Assembly: GCF_007858975.2 (NCBI RefSeq)
Contig: NZ_CP042220.2
Span: 3,224,001 to 3,288,000 of the forward strand
From: Dickeya poaceiphila
Lineage (GTDB): Bacteria; Pseudomonadota; Gammaproteobacteria; Enterobacterales; Enterobacteriaceae
Length of the DNA stretch: 64,000 nucleotides
Reading direction: 5' to 3'
The notes under the pieces were generated by a model. It was not told where the DNA came from. It made no database searches and was given only the letters and a program-made list of their open reading frames with translations. The translations under genes were made by a program, and so were the position numbers. This document shows, piece by piece, positions 43,773-54,800 of the stretch. Position 1 is the first letter of the stretch, and each line of letters starts with the position of its first letter.

Positions 43773-46700
43773 ATGAATACCGTACACCTGCCCTTGATCC
43801 TTTCTGGCGAATCCGAGTCGGCGCGCGCCATTGTAGCCGAGCGCTTGCGCATTACACTTGAATCGTTATCCGACGATGAATTAGCAACGTTTTGCCTGCA
43901 TCAATTCACCCTCCCACATGCAAAAAGCCGTAGTGCTGTTTTCGCCACGGATAAAGCCGGATTGATCAAAGGGCTGACGTCCCTCGTGCAGGGCCGCGCG
44001 GCGCGCAACGTGTTAAGCGGGAACGCCGCTGTGGGTGCCAACCCGGTTCTGGTTTTTTCCGGTCAGGGACCGCTGTGGCCGGGAATGACCAGCGAATTAC
44101 TCAACACGCTGCCTGTTTATCGTCAAAGCGTGAACGAAAACGGTGCAATGTTGCAACCCCACCTCAACTGGAACCCCGCCGATGCACTGGCGGCAGGCGA
44201 GTCTTTCTTCCGTCAAAAACACATCCAGCCAATACAGTTCACCCTCTCCTCCGCACTGGCAGATACATGGCGAGCGTTTGGCATCAGAGAATCCGCCGTG
44301 GTCGGGCATTCCGTCGGTGAAGCGGCAGCGGCCTGCTGCGCAGGCTATTTAAGCCGGGAGGACGCAGCCAGACTAGTCGCACTATGGGGGCAAACCCTCA
44401 CGCGTATCGAAGGACAGGGCGCGATGATATCGGTGGCGGCTTCCGTTGACGACATCACGCCTTTACTCAACGAGTCAGACGGCAGACTGGCGGTTGCCGC
44501 AATCAACAGCACTAAAAGCGTAACATTAAGCGGCAGCACGGCAGACACCGACGCCATGCTGGAAAGATTAACCAAAGCGGGATTCTGGACCTGGAAAGTA
44601 CCGGGAGGAGAGGTAGCAGGCCATTCCCCTCAGGTAGACATACTAAAAAATGAGGTACTGGAACAGGCGCCGCGCAATATTCTCTCTTCGGCGCAGACGG
44701 CCTACTACTCCTCCGTAACCGGTACGCGCTATTACGGCAGCGATTTTCAACCGGACTATTGGTATCGCATCCTGCGAGAACCGGTTTTGTTCGAAAACAG
44801 CATCCGCGCCTTGATTAACGACGGACATCGTCTTTTTATTGAAGTCAGTCCGCACCCGGTGTTGGCGACCGTCATTGAAGAGCATCTGCGCGCCGCCGGC
44901 GTTCAGGGCGCCGCTATTACCACACTCGAACGCCGGAAAAATGATCGGGAAAGTTTCCTTCATGCCCTGACGCACGCGTTTATTAACGGTGCACCGGTTG
45001 ACTGGAACCGCGTGTTTACTCAACTGCTCCCAGAGCACGCGGCCCCTGCCGCGCCCACGACCAACGAGCCCCTTTCGCTTTGCGATAGTCCGGTTAACAC
45101 CGAACCCAACGACGAGATCGATCAGTTGGCGTTACGCGATCACAGCCCATCGGAACAATACGACATCCTGCTGGGCCTGATATCGCACGAAATCGAAACG
45201 CTGTTGGGCAAAAATTTTTCCTCAGACATGCAGGCGTTCCGTGAGATTGGATTTACCTCGTTAAACGTCGTTGAGTTTTCACGCGGACTCAGCATCGCTA
45301 CAGGGCTGGCGCTGCCCTCCACGCTGCTCTACGATCACCCCACGCCGCGCGCATTGAGCGAATACCTGAGACAAGCGCTTGGTTTATCCTCATCCGAGGA
45401 CGGCGAGCATAATGCGTTGAATACACGCCATCACAACGAACCTATTGCCATTATTGGTATGGCGTGCCGCTATCCGGGCGGCGTGAACAGCCCTGAAGCG
45501 CTGTGGGATCTGGTCTTTGAAGGGCGCGATGTCATCGGTGATTACCCATCTGATCGCGGATGGGACGTCAAAAACCTGTACGATCCACAGCCGGGCCGCC
45601 CTGGTAAAATTTCCACGCGCACCAGCGGCTTTTTGTATGAAGCGCCGCTGTTCGACGCCAGGTTCTTTGGTATCTCGCCGCGTGAAGCCCTGACGCTGGA
45701 ACCCCAACAGCGACTGCTGCTTGAGATTTCCTGGGAAACCATTGAACGCGCGGGGATAGCGCCTTCGGATTTATACGGTTCCAATACCGGGATCTACGCG
45801 GGCATCATGGCGACAGAGTATGGTTCCCAGATTCAACATGCCGCAGAGGAGGTTTCAGGCTACGGCTATATGGGAACCGCAACCTGCGTGGCTTCCGGCA
45901 GGGTGGCTTATAGCCTCGGTCTACACGGGCCGGCGGTCACCATCGACACCGCGTGCTCCTCCTCGTTAGTCGCCATCCATACCGCTTGTGAGGCACTGCG
46001 CAGCAACGACTGTAAACTGGCATTGGCAGGCGGCATCACCATTATGCCGACGCCCGGCGTACTCATCGATTTTTCTCAACAACACGTGCTCGCGCCGGAC
46101 GGGCGATGCAAAGCGTTCTCCGCATCAGCGGATGGCGTGGGGCTATCGGAAGGCATCGGTATGTTACTGCTGGAGCCGCTTTCTCTGGCGCAGGCGAACG
46201 GACATCCGGTGCTTGGCGTGATCCGCGGCAGCGCAGTCAATCAGGACGGCGCCTCCAACGGTTTGACGGCGCCCAACGGCACCGCTCAACAGCAGGTCAT
46301 CCGTCACGCGCTGGCTAACGCGGGTCTGACGCCTCAGGATATCGATGTTGTCGAAGCACACGGCACCGGCACCCGGCTCGGCGATCCGATAGAAGCGAAT
46401 GCGCTGATGGCGACCTATGGCCGCCAACGCTCGGCTGAACGACCGTTGCTGCTGGGGTCGATTAAATCCAACATCGGCCATACGCAAGCCGCCGCCGGGG
46501 TTGCTGGTGTTATCAAAATGCTGATGGCCCTCCGCCACAGTATGCTGCCGCGCAGTCTGCACATTACCGAGCCTTCCCATGAAATCGACTGGTCAAGCGG
46601 TGCGATAAGGCTACTCGCGGAACCTCAACCCTGGCCGCCAGTCGGTGATCGGCCTTATCGCGCTGCGATCTCCTCGTTCGGCGTCTCTGGCACCAATAGT

Positions 46701-49700
46701 CACCTTATCGTGGAACAGCCGCCGGTATTGACGCCAATTAGCCGCATCCATGCCGAAACCGCTGCCGCACCCCAGAACCTGCTCTGGCCGATTGCGGCAA
46801 AAACCGATACTGCGCTGCGTAAAAAAGCGGCGCAGTTGCGGGAGTATCTGCTTAACAAACAAGATGTTGATCCTATCAATGTCGGCTACTCACTGGGCAT
46901 TTCACGCAGCCAGTTCTCCTGTCGCGCCGCGGTGAGGGGGCAATCCAGAGAGGTATTGCTAAAAGGGTTGCTGGCGCTTGAAAACGGGCAGGATTACCCG
47001 ACATTAACCGTCGGCGCTTCAGCGGCCAACGAATCAGGCAAATTACTCTTCATTTTCCCAGGGCAAGGTTCGCAGTGGCCGAAAATGGGGATGGAACTGT
47101 ATAACGCGTTTTCCGTTTACCGACAGGCTATCAATGAGGTTGATAGCGCGCTGCGCGCTTATGTTGACTGGTCGCTGATTGACGTCCTGCACGCTAATCC
47201 CGACACGCCGCCTTTAGACCGCATCGACATCGTACAACCGGCGCTTTTCGCGGTGATGACCGCACTGGCGCGCCTGTGGCAATCTTTCGGATTTACTCCG
47301 CACGCCGTCGCGGGGCACTCTCAGGGCGAAATTGCCGCCGCCTATATCGCGGGCGCGCTCTCGCTACAGGATGCCGTAAGGATCGTGGCGTTACGCTCGC
47401 GGCTGATGCTCAGCCAGTCAGGACATGGCGCAATGGCTATGATCGGCCTGTCTGAACAGCAGACCCGCACGTTCCTTTGTGCGGATGACGGGGAAATTAC
47501 CCTGGCGGTCTTCAACAGCCCGACCTCAACCGTGGTTTCAGGCGATGCCAGAGTAATCGAAATGCTGCTGCGTCGTTGTAAAAAAGAGCAGATTCGGGCT
47601 AAACGGATTGCGGTTGATGTCGCAGGGCACTCGACGCAGCTCAATACCCTGCGCCCGATTCTGATGGAGCTATTCTCCGAGCTGAAGCCCGTCGCAACAC
47701 ACATTCCTTTTTACAGCACCATAGACGGTTACTCCCCCGATGCGCCGCTGCCAGGCGCCATGCTCGATGCCAAATACTGGTGCGACAACCTGTGCCGCCC
47801 GGTACGTTTTTTCGACACGATACTGGCATTGAGCAAAAATGGTAAAACGACTTTTCTGGAGTGCAGCCCGCACGCGGTATTGCTGCCCGCACTGGAAGAA
47901 ACGACCGATAATACGGCAACGATTGTCAGTTCGATGCAACGAGACAAACCCGCCGTTGAGTGCCTGACGCAGGCGATGGCGCAGTTGTACGTCAGCGGGC
48001 ATAACATCAACTGGCGGGCGCTCCACCCCACCGCCAGCCTCGTGGATATTCCTACCTACCCTTTCGAGCATCACCATTACTGGCTTACCCCACCTGCCGT
48101 CGGCAATGTCGCCACCGTTGGACAACGCCCGGCGGAGCACGCGTTGCTGAGCGCGATAGTCGATCTGCCGGACGATGCAGGCGTACTGCTGACCGGGCGA
48201 ATCGGACTCGCCGGCCATCCCTGGCTCGCCGACCATGCCGCGACCGGCGTGGCATTGGTTCCCGGAACCGCGTATCTGGATATGGTTCACTACGCCGCGC
48301 AGCTCACGGACTACCACGCGATCACCGAACTGGTCATTCAAACCCCGCTGGTACTGCCCGAACAAGGGGAGCTGGACCTGCAACTCAGAGTAAGACGTCC
48401 AGACGAACAGGGGCAACGCGCCGTCACGCTGCACGCCCGGCATCATCACGACGAAGACCACGACGCCTCTGCGTGGACGCTGCACGCCACTGCGCAATTA
48501 CAGCGCGACGCGCCAGGGCTGGAACGTCCGTTCGACAACGCAGACTGGCCGCCGGTCAACAGCGAACCGCTTGATCTCACCCGCCTGCATCAACGGCTCT
48601 ACGCTGCCGGATATGAATATGGCTCCGCCTTTAAAGGGCTTAGCGCCGCGTGGCGCGACGGCGATGATGTGTATGCCGAAGCCAGCCTGCCGGAAGCGCT
48701 GTCAACAAACGGATACCTTTTGCATCCTGCGTTGCTCGATGCCCTGCTCCATACCATCGCCCTGCCTGAAGACGACGGCGCGACGGCGCTGCGGTTGCCT
48801 TTCGCCCTTAGCGGCATCACGCTGACCGAGGAACAGCCACGCCAGTTGCGTGCGCGCCTGCACCTGAAAACCAACGATACCGTTAGCCTGATTGCCACCG
48901 ATGAGGCAGGCGCAACGGTGATTGCCATCGAAACGCTCACGTTACGGGAAACCACACGAGACAAGCTGCGCGAGCAGTTACGCATCCAGCCGCAGTATGA
49001 TCTACTGCGCACCATCTGGAGCGCGTTACCCGGCGCGTCTAAAGTCAGAGAAGCGCCCCCGGCCACCAGTTGGGCGTTACTGACAACCGATCCCAGCGAC
49101 GCCGGCCTGCCGGGCATTACCGCTCACTACCACACATGGTCGGAACTCACCGCCGTGCGGGAATCAACCACTCCGCCGTCGGTGCTGGTGTGGCGGTTAC
49201 CGAATACCGGCGGCATGGACACCGACGATGTGCCACGCGCGGCACGCACACTATGCGAACAGGTTCTCAACCTGCTCCAACGCTGGCTGGCTGATGAGAG
49301 CATGGCGACTACCACGCTGCTCGTTATCACTCAGCACGCGACGGAACAGGGCTTCCATGAACATGTGGATGTGGCCCACAGCGCCGCGTGGGCGCTGCTG
49401 CACTCAGCCCAGAATGAAAACCCTGGCCGCATCGTGCTGCTTGATACCAATCGTCCTCTCACCGATACCGCATTGCTTCATGCAGCGCTGGTCAGCGGTC
49501 GCTCACAGTTCGCGGTGCGTCAGGGCCAGTTGCTCATTCCACACCTTGGCAGAACGGTAACAACCGGACTGCTCAGCCCTCCCTGCGAGAGCACGCTGTG
49601 GCGTCTGGATATTTCGGATACCGGGAATCTCGACAATCTTAGGCTGAAGCCCGCTCCTGAAGCCGGCGCAACGCTGGGCAAAGGGCAGATTCGGCTCAGC

Positions 49701-51878
49701 GTGCGAGCGGCCGGCATCAATTTCTATGACATCGTGTGTGCATTGGGGTTAATCGCGCCGCAGCATGAATTCGGCACCGAAGCCGCCGGTGTCGTCATGG
49801 AAGTCGGGCCGGAGGTAACAGGCTTTAACATCGGTGATCGCGTGATGGTACTGACCGAAGGCGCTTTCGGTCCGACCGTTATCGCTGACCAGACGATGAC
49901 CTTCCACCTGCCTGAGGACTGGACTTTCGCGCAGGCTGCCGGCGTCCCCATCGTCTTTCTCACCGCGTATTACGCGCTAACGCAACTCGCCTCGCTGCGT
50001 TCAGGCGAGCGCGTGTTGATTCACGCGGCGGCGGGCGGCGTCGGTCAGGCCGCGATCCAACTGGCTCGTCATCTGGGGGCGGAAATATTCGCTACAGCGC
50101 ACCCTGACAAATGGCCGGTGCTGCGTCGGCTCGGCATTCCTGACGATCATATCGCCAGCTCACGCAGCCTTGAGTTCGCCGAACAATTCCGTCCGTTACT
50201 CAATGGCAAAGGGCTTGATGTGGTGCTCAATTCCCTGAGCGGCGAGTTTATCGATGCCTCAATGTCGCTGATGGCCTCGCAAGGCCGCTTTATCGAGCTG
50301 GGTAAAACCGATATTCGTAAGGATTTCCCTGCCTGTCTGACGTATCACTACCTTGACCGACCGGACCACGACCCAGCACAGACCACGGCGATGCTTACCT
50401 CGCTGTTATCGCTGATGCAAGCGGGATCGTTGACTCCACTGCCGGTCACCGCCTTTGATATTAAAGAGGCGATACACGCCTTCCGGTTAATGCAGCAAGG
50501 CCGACACACCGGCAAAGTGGTGCTGACGTTCCCCCAGCCGCTCAACCCCAACGGCACGGTGTTGATTACCGGGGGAACAGGTACGCTGGCCGGGTTGCTC
50601 GCCCATCATCTGGTGGACTCGCATCAGGTCAAACATCTGATACTGGCCAGCCGCAGCGGCCTTCGTGCCGCTGGCGCAGCGCAATTGAAAACGGAGTTGG
50701 AAAACGCGGGAGCGATGGTTGAGATCGTCGCCTGCGACATCACCGACCCGCTGGCGCAGGACAGGCTACTTGCGGCAATTCCGGCGGCACATCCACTGAC
50801 CGGCGTATTTCATACCGCAGGCGCATTGGCTGACGCCACCATTGCCAATCTGACGGCAGAGAGCCTTGATACGGTATTTTCACCTAAGTCAGACGCAGTC
50901 TGGCACTTACACCAAAAAACCCGTACTGACGACCTCGCGGCGTTCGTTCTCTACTCATCCAGCGCCGGGACGTTGGGCAGCCCAGGTCAAGGCAACTACG
51001 CGGCGGCGAACAAGGCGCTGGATGCCATCGCGCATAACCGCCGTCGGCAAGGGTGGTGCACCACATCCCTCGCCTGGGGGTGGTGGCAACCGGTCACCGG
51101 GTTGTCGAGCCAGCTCAGCAGTACCGACAATGCGCGTATCGCCCGCACCGGTCTGGCCCCGATCACACCTGAACATGGGAATGCACTGGTCGATGCGGCG
51201 CTGGCATTGCCTTACGCCGTTTATACCGCTGCGCCGCTAAACCCGCAGGTGTTGCGTAAAAATGCGCAATCGGGACGTCTCCATCCGTTATTTGAACGGT
51301 TGGCGGGGCCGGTGGACACACGTCGAACGCAATCAGGCGGCGAAAAAACACCTGACCTGCGCCAGTCGCTGTCCACACTGGAACCCAGTGCGCGGCTCAA
51401 ACAGCTACAGGCCGTCATCGCCGATAACATGGCGGGCATCCTTGGCCTGGAAAACGGCTCGCTCCTCGCGCCAGACCAGTCATTTAAAGAGAGCGGTATC
51501 GATTCGCTGATGGCGCTGGAGTTACGTAACCGTCTGACCGCCGCATCAGGCCTGCGTCTGTCGGCGACGCTGACTTATGACTATCCAACCCCTGCCGCGT
51601 TGGCTGAACATCTCGATGCTGAGCTGTTCTCCGGGCAGGATGCAGCAACACGCGAATCCCTCACGGAAACGGACGAGTTACGCCTTCACCAGCGCATTGC
51701 GGCCATTCCGCTTGCAAGACTGCGCAATGCCGGATTGCTGGACGAATTACTTCAGATAGCAAACAGCATAGAACCGGTGGAGCAAGTGCCGGTCAATCCT
51801 CAGCCTCAGGTAGCAGATATCGAATCTGCAAGTCTGGATGAGCTGGTGTCTATGGTTATGTCCGACAGGAAAAAATGA
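43773..51878 (+). CDS. cfa6: Coronafacic acid polyketide synthase 1 (Cfa6)
   Basis: 2701 aa. Order: loading AT (GHSVGE, Ser180), ACP (GFTSL, Ser496), KS (Cys728, His863, His903), AT (GHSQGE, Ser1183; selectivity motif VAGH at 1283-1286), DH (HPWLADH, His1488; HPALLDA, Asp1656), ER (AAAGGVGQAAIQLA at about 2087), KR (GGTGTLAG at about 2266; Ser2396, Tyr2409; LAD suggests B type), ACP (GIDSL, Ser2578). It loads the starter made by Cfa1-5 and adds an ethyl-bearing unit from ethylmalonyl-CoA, then fully reduces it. The C-terminal tail should dock to Cfa7. It overlaps cfa7 by four bases. Confidence 0.93.
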   Translation: MNTVHLPLILSGESESARAIVAERLRITLESLSDDELATFCLHQFTLPHAKSRSAVFATDKAGLIKGLTSLVQGRAARNVLSGNAAVGANPVLVFSGQGPLWPGMTSELLNTLPVYRQSVNENGAMLQPHLNWNPADALAAGESFFRQKHIQPIQFTLSSALADTWRAFGIRESAVVGHSVGEAAAACCAGYLSREDAARLVALWGQTLTRIEGQGAMISVAASVDDITPLLNESDGRLAVAAINSTKSVTLSGSTADTDAMLERLTKAGFWTWKVPGGEVAGHSPQVDILKNEVLEQAPRNILSSAQTAYYSSVTGTRYYGSDFQPDYWYRILREPVLFENSIRALINDGHRLFIEVSPHPVLATVIEEHLRAAGVQGAAITTLERRKNDRESFLHALTHAFINGAPVDWNRVFTQLLPEHAAPAAPTTNEPLSLCDSPVNTEPNDEIDQLALRDHSPSEQYDILLGLISHEIETLLGKNFSSDMQAFREIGFTSLNVVEFSRGLSIATGLALPSTLLYDHPTPRALSEYLRQALGLSSSEDGEHNALNTRHHNEPIAIIGMACRYPGGVNSPEALWDLVFEGRDVIGDYPSDRGWDVKNLYDPQPGRPGKISTRTSGFLYEAPLFDARFFGISPREALTLEPQQRLLLEISWETIERAGIAPSDLYGSNTGIYAGIMATEYGSQIQHAAEEVSGYGYMGTATCVASGRVAYSLGLHGPAVTIDTACSSSLVAIHTACEALRSNDCKLALAGGITIMPTPGVLIDFSQQHVLAPDGRCKAFSASADGVGLSEGIGMLLLEPLSLAQANGHPVLGVIRGSAVNQDGASNGLTAPNGTAQQQVIRHALANAGLTPQDIDVVEAHGTGTRLGDPIEANALMATYGRQRSAERPLLLGSIKSNIGHTQAAAGVAGVIKMLMALRHSMLPRSLHITEPSHEIDWSSGAIRLLAEPQPWPPVGDRPYRAAISSFGVSGTNSHLIVEQPPVLTPISRIHAETAAAPQNLLWPIAAKTDTALRKKAAQLREYLLNKQDVDPINVGYSLGISRSQFSCRAAVRGQSREVLLKGLLALENGQDYPTLTVGASAANESGKLLFIFPGQGSQWPKMGMELYNAFSVYRQAINEVDSALRAYVDWSLIDVLHANPDTPPLDRIDIVQPALFAVMTALARLWQSFGFTPHAVAGHSQGEIAAAYIAGALSLQDAVRIVALRSRLMLSQSGHGAMAMIGLSEQQTRTFLCADDGEITLAVFNSPTSTVVSGDARVIEMLLRRCKKEQIRAKRIAVDVAGHSTQLNTLRPILMELFSELKPVATHIPFYSTIDGYSPDAPLPGAMLDAKYWCDNLCRPVRFFDTILALSKNGKTTFLECSPHAVLLPALEETTDNTATIVSSMQRDKPAVECLTQAMAQLYVSGHNINWRALHPTASLVDIPTYPFEHHHYWLTPPAVGNVATVGQRPAEHALLSAIVDLPDDAGVLLTGRIGLAGHPWLADHAATGVALVPGTAYLDMVHYAAQLTDYHAITELVIQTPLVLPEQGELDLQLRVRRPDEQGQRAVTLHARHHHDEDHDASAWTLHATAQLQRDAPGLERPFDNADWPPVNSEPLDLTRLHQRLYAAGYEYGSAFKGLSAAWRDGDDVYAEASLPEALSTNGYLLHPALLDALLHTIALPEDDGATALRLPFALSGITLTEEQPRQLRARLHLKTNDTVSLIATDEAGATVIAIETLTLRETTRDKLREQLRIQPQYDLLRTIWSALPGASKVREAPPATSWALLTTDPSDAGLPGITAHYHTWSELTAVRESTTPPSVLVWRLPNTGGMDTDDVPRAARTLCEQVLNLLQRWLADESMATTTLLVITQHATEQGFHEHVDVAHSAAWALLHSAQNENPGRIVLLDTNRPLTDTALLHAALVSGRSQFAVRQGQLLIPHLGRTVTTGLLSPPCESTLWRLDISDTGNLDNLRLKPAPEAGATLGKGQIRLSVRAAGINFYDIVCALGLIAPQHEFGTEAAGVVMEVGPEVTGFNIGDRVMVLTEGAFGPTVIADQTMTFHLPEDWTFAQAAGVPIVFLTAYYALTQLASLRSGERVLIHAAAGGVGQAAIQLARHLGAEIFATAHPDKWPVLRRLGIPDDHIASSRSLEFAEQFRPLLNGKGLDVVLNSLSGEFIDASMSLMASQGRFIELGKTDIRKDFPACLTYHYLDRPDHDPAQTTAMLTSLLSLMQAGSLTPLPVTAFDIKEAIHAFRLMQQGRHTGKVVLTFPQPLNPNGTVLITGGTGTLAGLLAHHLVDSHQVKHLILASRSGLRAAGAAQLKTELENAGAMVEIVACDITDPLAQDRLLAAIPAAHPLTGVFHTAGALADATIANLTAESLDTVFSPKSDAVWHLHQKTRTDDLAAFVLYSSSAGTLGSPGQGNYAAANKALDAIAHNRRRQGWCTTSLAWGWWQPVTGLSSQLSSTDNARIARTGLAPITPEHGNALVDAALALPYAVYTAAPLNPQVLRKNAQSGRLHPLFERLAGPVDTRRTQSGGEKTPDLRQSLSTLEPSARLKQLQAVIADNMAGILGLENGSLLAPDQSFKESGIDSLMALELRNRLTAASGLRLSATLTYDYPTPAALAEHLDAELFSGQDAATRESLTETDELRLHQRIAAIPLARLRNAGLLDELLQIANSIEPVEQVPVNPQPQVADIESASLDELVSMVMSDRKK

Positions 51879-54800
51879 TGACGCCTAAACCAACCCCTCG
51901 CGCAGCAGTGCAACAAGATATCAAAACCGCCATCACTGGTGGGGAAACCGCCGATCCGCGTCTGGTCGAAGCGTTACGTCACAGCCTGTTGCTTAACGAA
52001 CAGCTGAAACAGCGTAATCAGCATTTGACCGCGGCGGCGCGTGAACCTATCGCCATTATTGCAATGGGCTGCCGCTTGCCCGGCGGTATCCACTCTCCCG
52101 AACAGCTTTGGCAACGGCTATGCGATGGCGAGGAAACTATCGGTCCCTTCCCCACAGACCGGAGATGGAATCTTGATGCGCTATTTGAACAGCGTCCTGA
52201 GCTCAACGCGGTCGCCAACGCCTGGAAGGGCGGTTTTCTGGAAGACGCAGCGGGCTTTGACGCCAGCTTCTTCCGGATATCTGACCGCGAGGCGCAGGCG
52301 ATGGACCCCCAACAACGCTTACTGCTCGAAGTCAGTTGGGAGATTCTGGAGCGCGCCGGCATCATTCCCGCCACGCTAAAAAATAGCCAGACCGGGGTAT
52401 TTATCGGCGCGACGCACAATGGTTATCTCAGTGACATCGAGCGGCGTAACCCCGCCGCCGACGGCTATCGCTTACAAGGCAGCCTGAGCAGTATCAGTTC
52501 TGGCCGCATCGCTTACGTGCTGGGGCTGAACGGTCCCGCTATTACGGTAGACACCGCCTGCTCTGCGTCTCTTACCGCGATTCATCAGGCCGTTCACTCC
52601 CTGAGAAGCGGTGAATGTTCACTGGCTCTCGCTGGCGGCGCAACCATTATGGCGTCGCCGGAAGTCTTCGCCGAGTTCACCCGTCAAGGCGGTCTCGCCG
52701 CTGACGGCAGGTGTAAAGCCTTTTCCGACCATGCCGACGGCACAGGGTTTTCCGAAGGGGTTGGGCTTATCTTGCTGGAGAGGCTCTCCGATGCAGTACA
52801 GGCCGGCCATAGCGTGCTGGCGGTGATTCGAGGGAGCGCGATTAACCAGGATGGCGCCAGCAATGGGCTGACTGCGCCAAGTGGTCCCGCTCAGGAGCAG
52901 GTTATCCGTCAGGCGCTGAATAATGCGGAACTGACCTTTTCCGATATCGATGTTGTAGAAGCGCACGGCACCGGCACCACGCTTGGCGACCCTATCGAGG
53001 CGCACGCGCTGCTCAACACCTATGGTAAACATCGGCCCGACGATCAACCGCTGTGGCTTGGCTCGCTGAAATCCAACATCGGCCATGTCCAGCTCGCTGC
53101 CGGCGTTGCCAGTATGATTAAAATGGTGATGGCGCTTCAGCACGGACGCCTGCCCAAAACCCTACATGCCGACATGCCGTCTCGCAACATAGACTGGTCG
53201 CGCGGCAACGTTAAATTGCTTAACGCAGCGCGAGACTGGCCCGATACCGGGCGTCCTAAACGGGCGGCGGTGTCATCATTTGGCTTTTCCGGCACCAACG
53301 CACACCTCATTCTTGAGCAAGCCCCACCGCCTGCACCGCCAGCCGAGTGTACGCCGCCTGAAAGGACGCTCCCCGTTCCCGGCATCGCGCTGCCGTTGTC
53401 TGCGGCTTCATCGGCAGGGCTGCGTGCCCAGGCCAGACAGCTGCATACATGGATTAGCCGGGATACCGCGCCCGACCTCACCGCCGTCGCCTATACGCTA
53501 GCGACCACCCGCACCCACTTTGATTACCGCGCCGTGGTGAGCGCGGAAGATCGTAACGGCGCGCTCAACGCACTGGAGGCGCTGGCCGTTGAGCGCTATG
53601 CGCCCGGCGTCACTCAGGGCGTCCGTGCTGCATCAGGCAACGTTGCGTTTCTTTTTACCGGACAGGGCGCGCAGTGGGCGACAATGGGACAAACGCTATA
53701 CCGCCTGTCCCCGGTCTTTGCTGATGCTATCGACGAAGTATGCCGGCACCTCGACCCCCTGATGCCTCAACCAGTTAAAACCGTGATGTTCGCCGACAAA
53801 GGCAGCGCCGACGCCGCACTACTAGACCGAACCGATTTTACTCAGGCCGCGCTTTTCGCTTTCGAGGTTGCGCTATGCCGGACGGTCATGCACCTTGGCG
53901 TGCATCCTGATGTACTGACAGGCCACTCGATTGGCGAGATCGCCGCCGCTTATATTGCCGGCGTGTTTAATCTCCCCGATGCCGCCACCTTCGTGGCAAC
54001 CCGTGGGCGGCTGATGGAAGCCATTACCGCCGAGGGGACAATGGTCGCCATTGAAGCCAGTGAAGCCGACATCCTGCCGTTGCTGAAAGGGCACGAAGAC
54101 CAGGTGGTGATCGCCGCGATTAATGCGCCTTCATCCGTGGTGATATCCGGCGACACAGACCAGGTGCTGCATATCGCAGAACAGTGGCAGGCACACGGTT
54201 ACCGTACGCACCGCTTAACAACCAGTCACGCGTTTCATTCACCACACATTGATACCATCCTTGATAGCTTGCGCAATACACTGTCAACCCTGTCGCTTCA
54301 TGCTCCCGCCATTCCGATCATTTCCACGGTGACCGGCACGCGGCTTACTAATGAACAGGCGTGTTCCGTTGACTATTGGACGCATCAGGCCCGCCACGCG
54401 GTACGCTTCGGCGCAGCCATTCAATGGCTCCAGGTGCACAATACCGTCACCGCGCTGGAAATCGGCCCAGACGGCGTGCTGGCGGCGCTGGGACGAGCCA
54501 GTACCGGTAGCGAATCCGGCACGGCGTGGATCGCCTGCTTGCGCAAGGAACGGGACGAATGGCGTTCTTTCTTCGCCGCATTGGCCAGGCTGTACGCACA
54601 GGGTCAAGCGCTGGACTGGACTAAATTACTCGCCCGAACGCCGCCCGTGCCGCTGCCCACCTACCCTTTCCAGCGGCGTCGCTATTGGTTGCAGGCTCCG
54701 CCAGCGCAACCGACATTCGGCGGAGGATTATTCGCACTTAACCATCCGTTCCTGCACGCCGGCATCAGCCTCGCTGATCAGCAAGGCTGGATTTTTACCG

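Noticed and set aside
47670..48497. 275-codon open frame on the minus strand inside cfa6
   Set aside because: Lies antisense to the AT-DH part of a clearly coding PKS; low-complexity composition typical of shadow frames in GC-rich genes.
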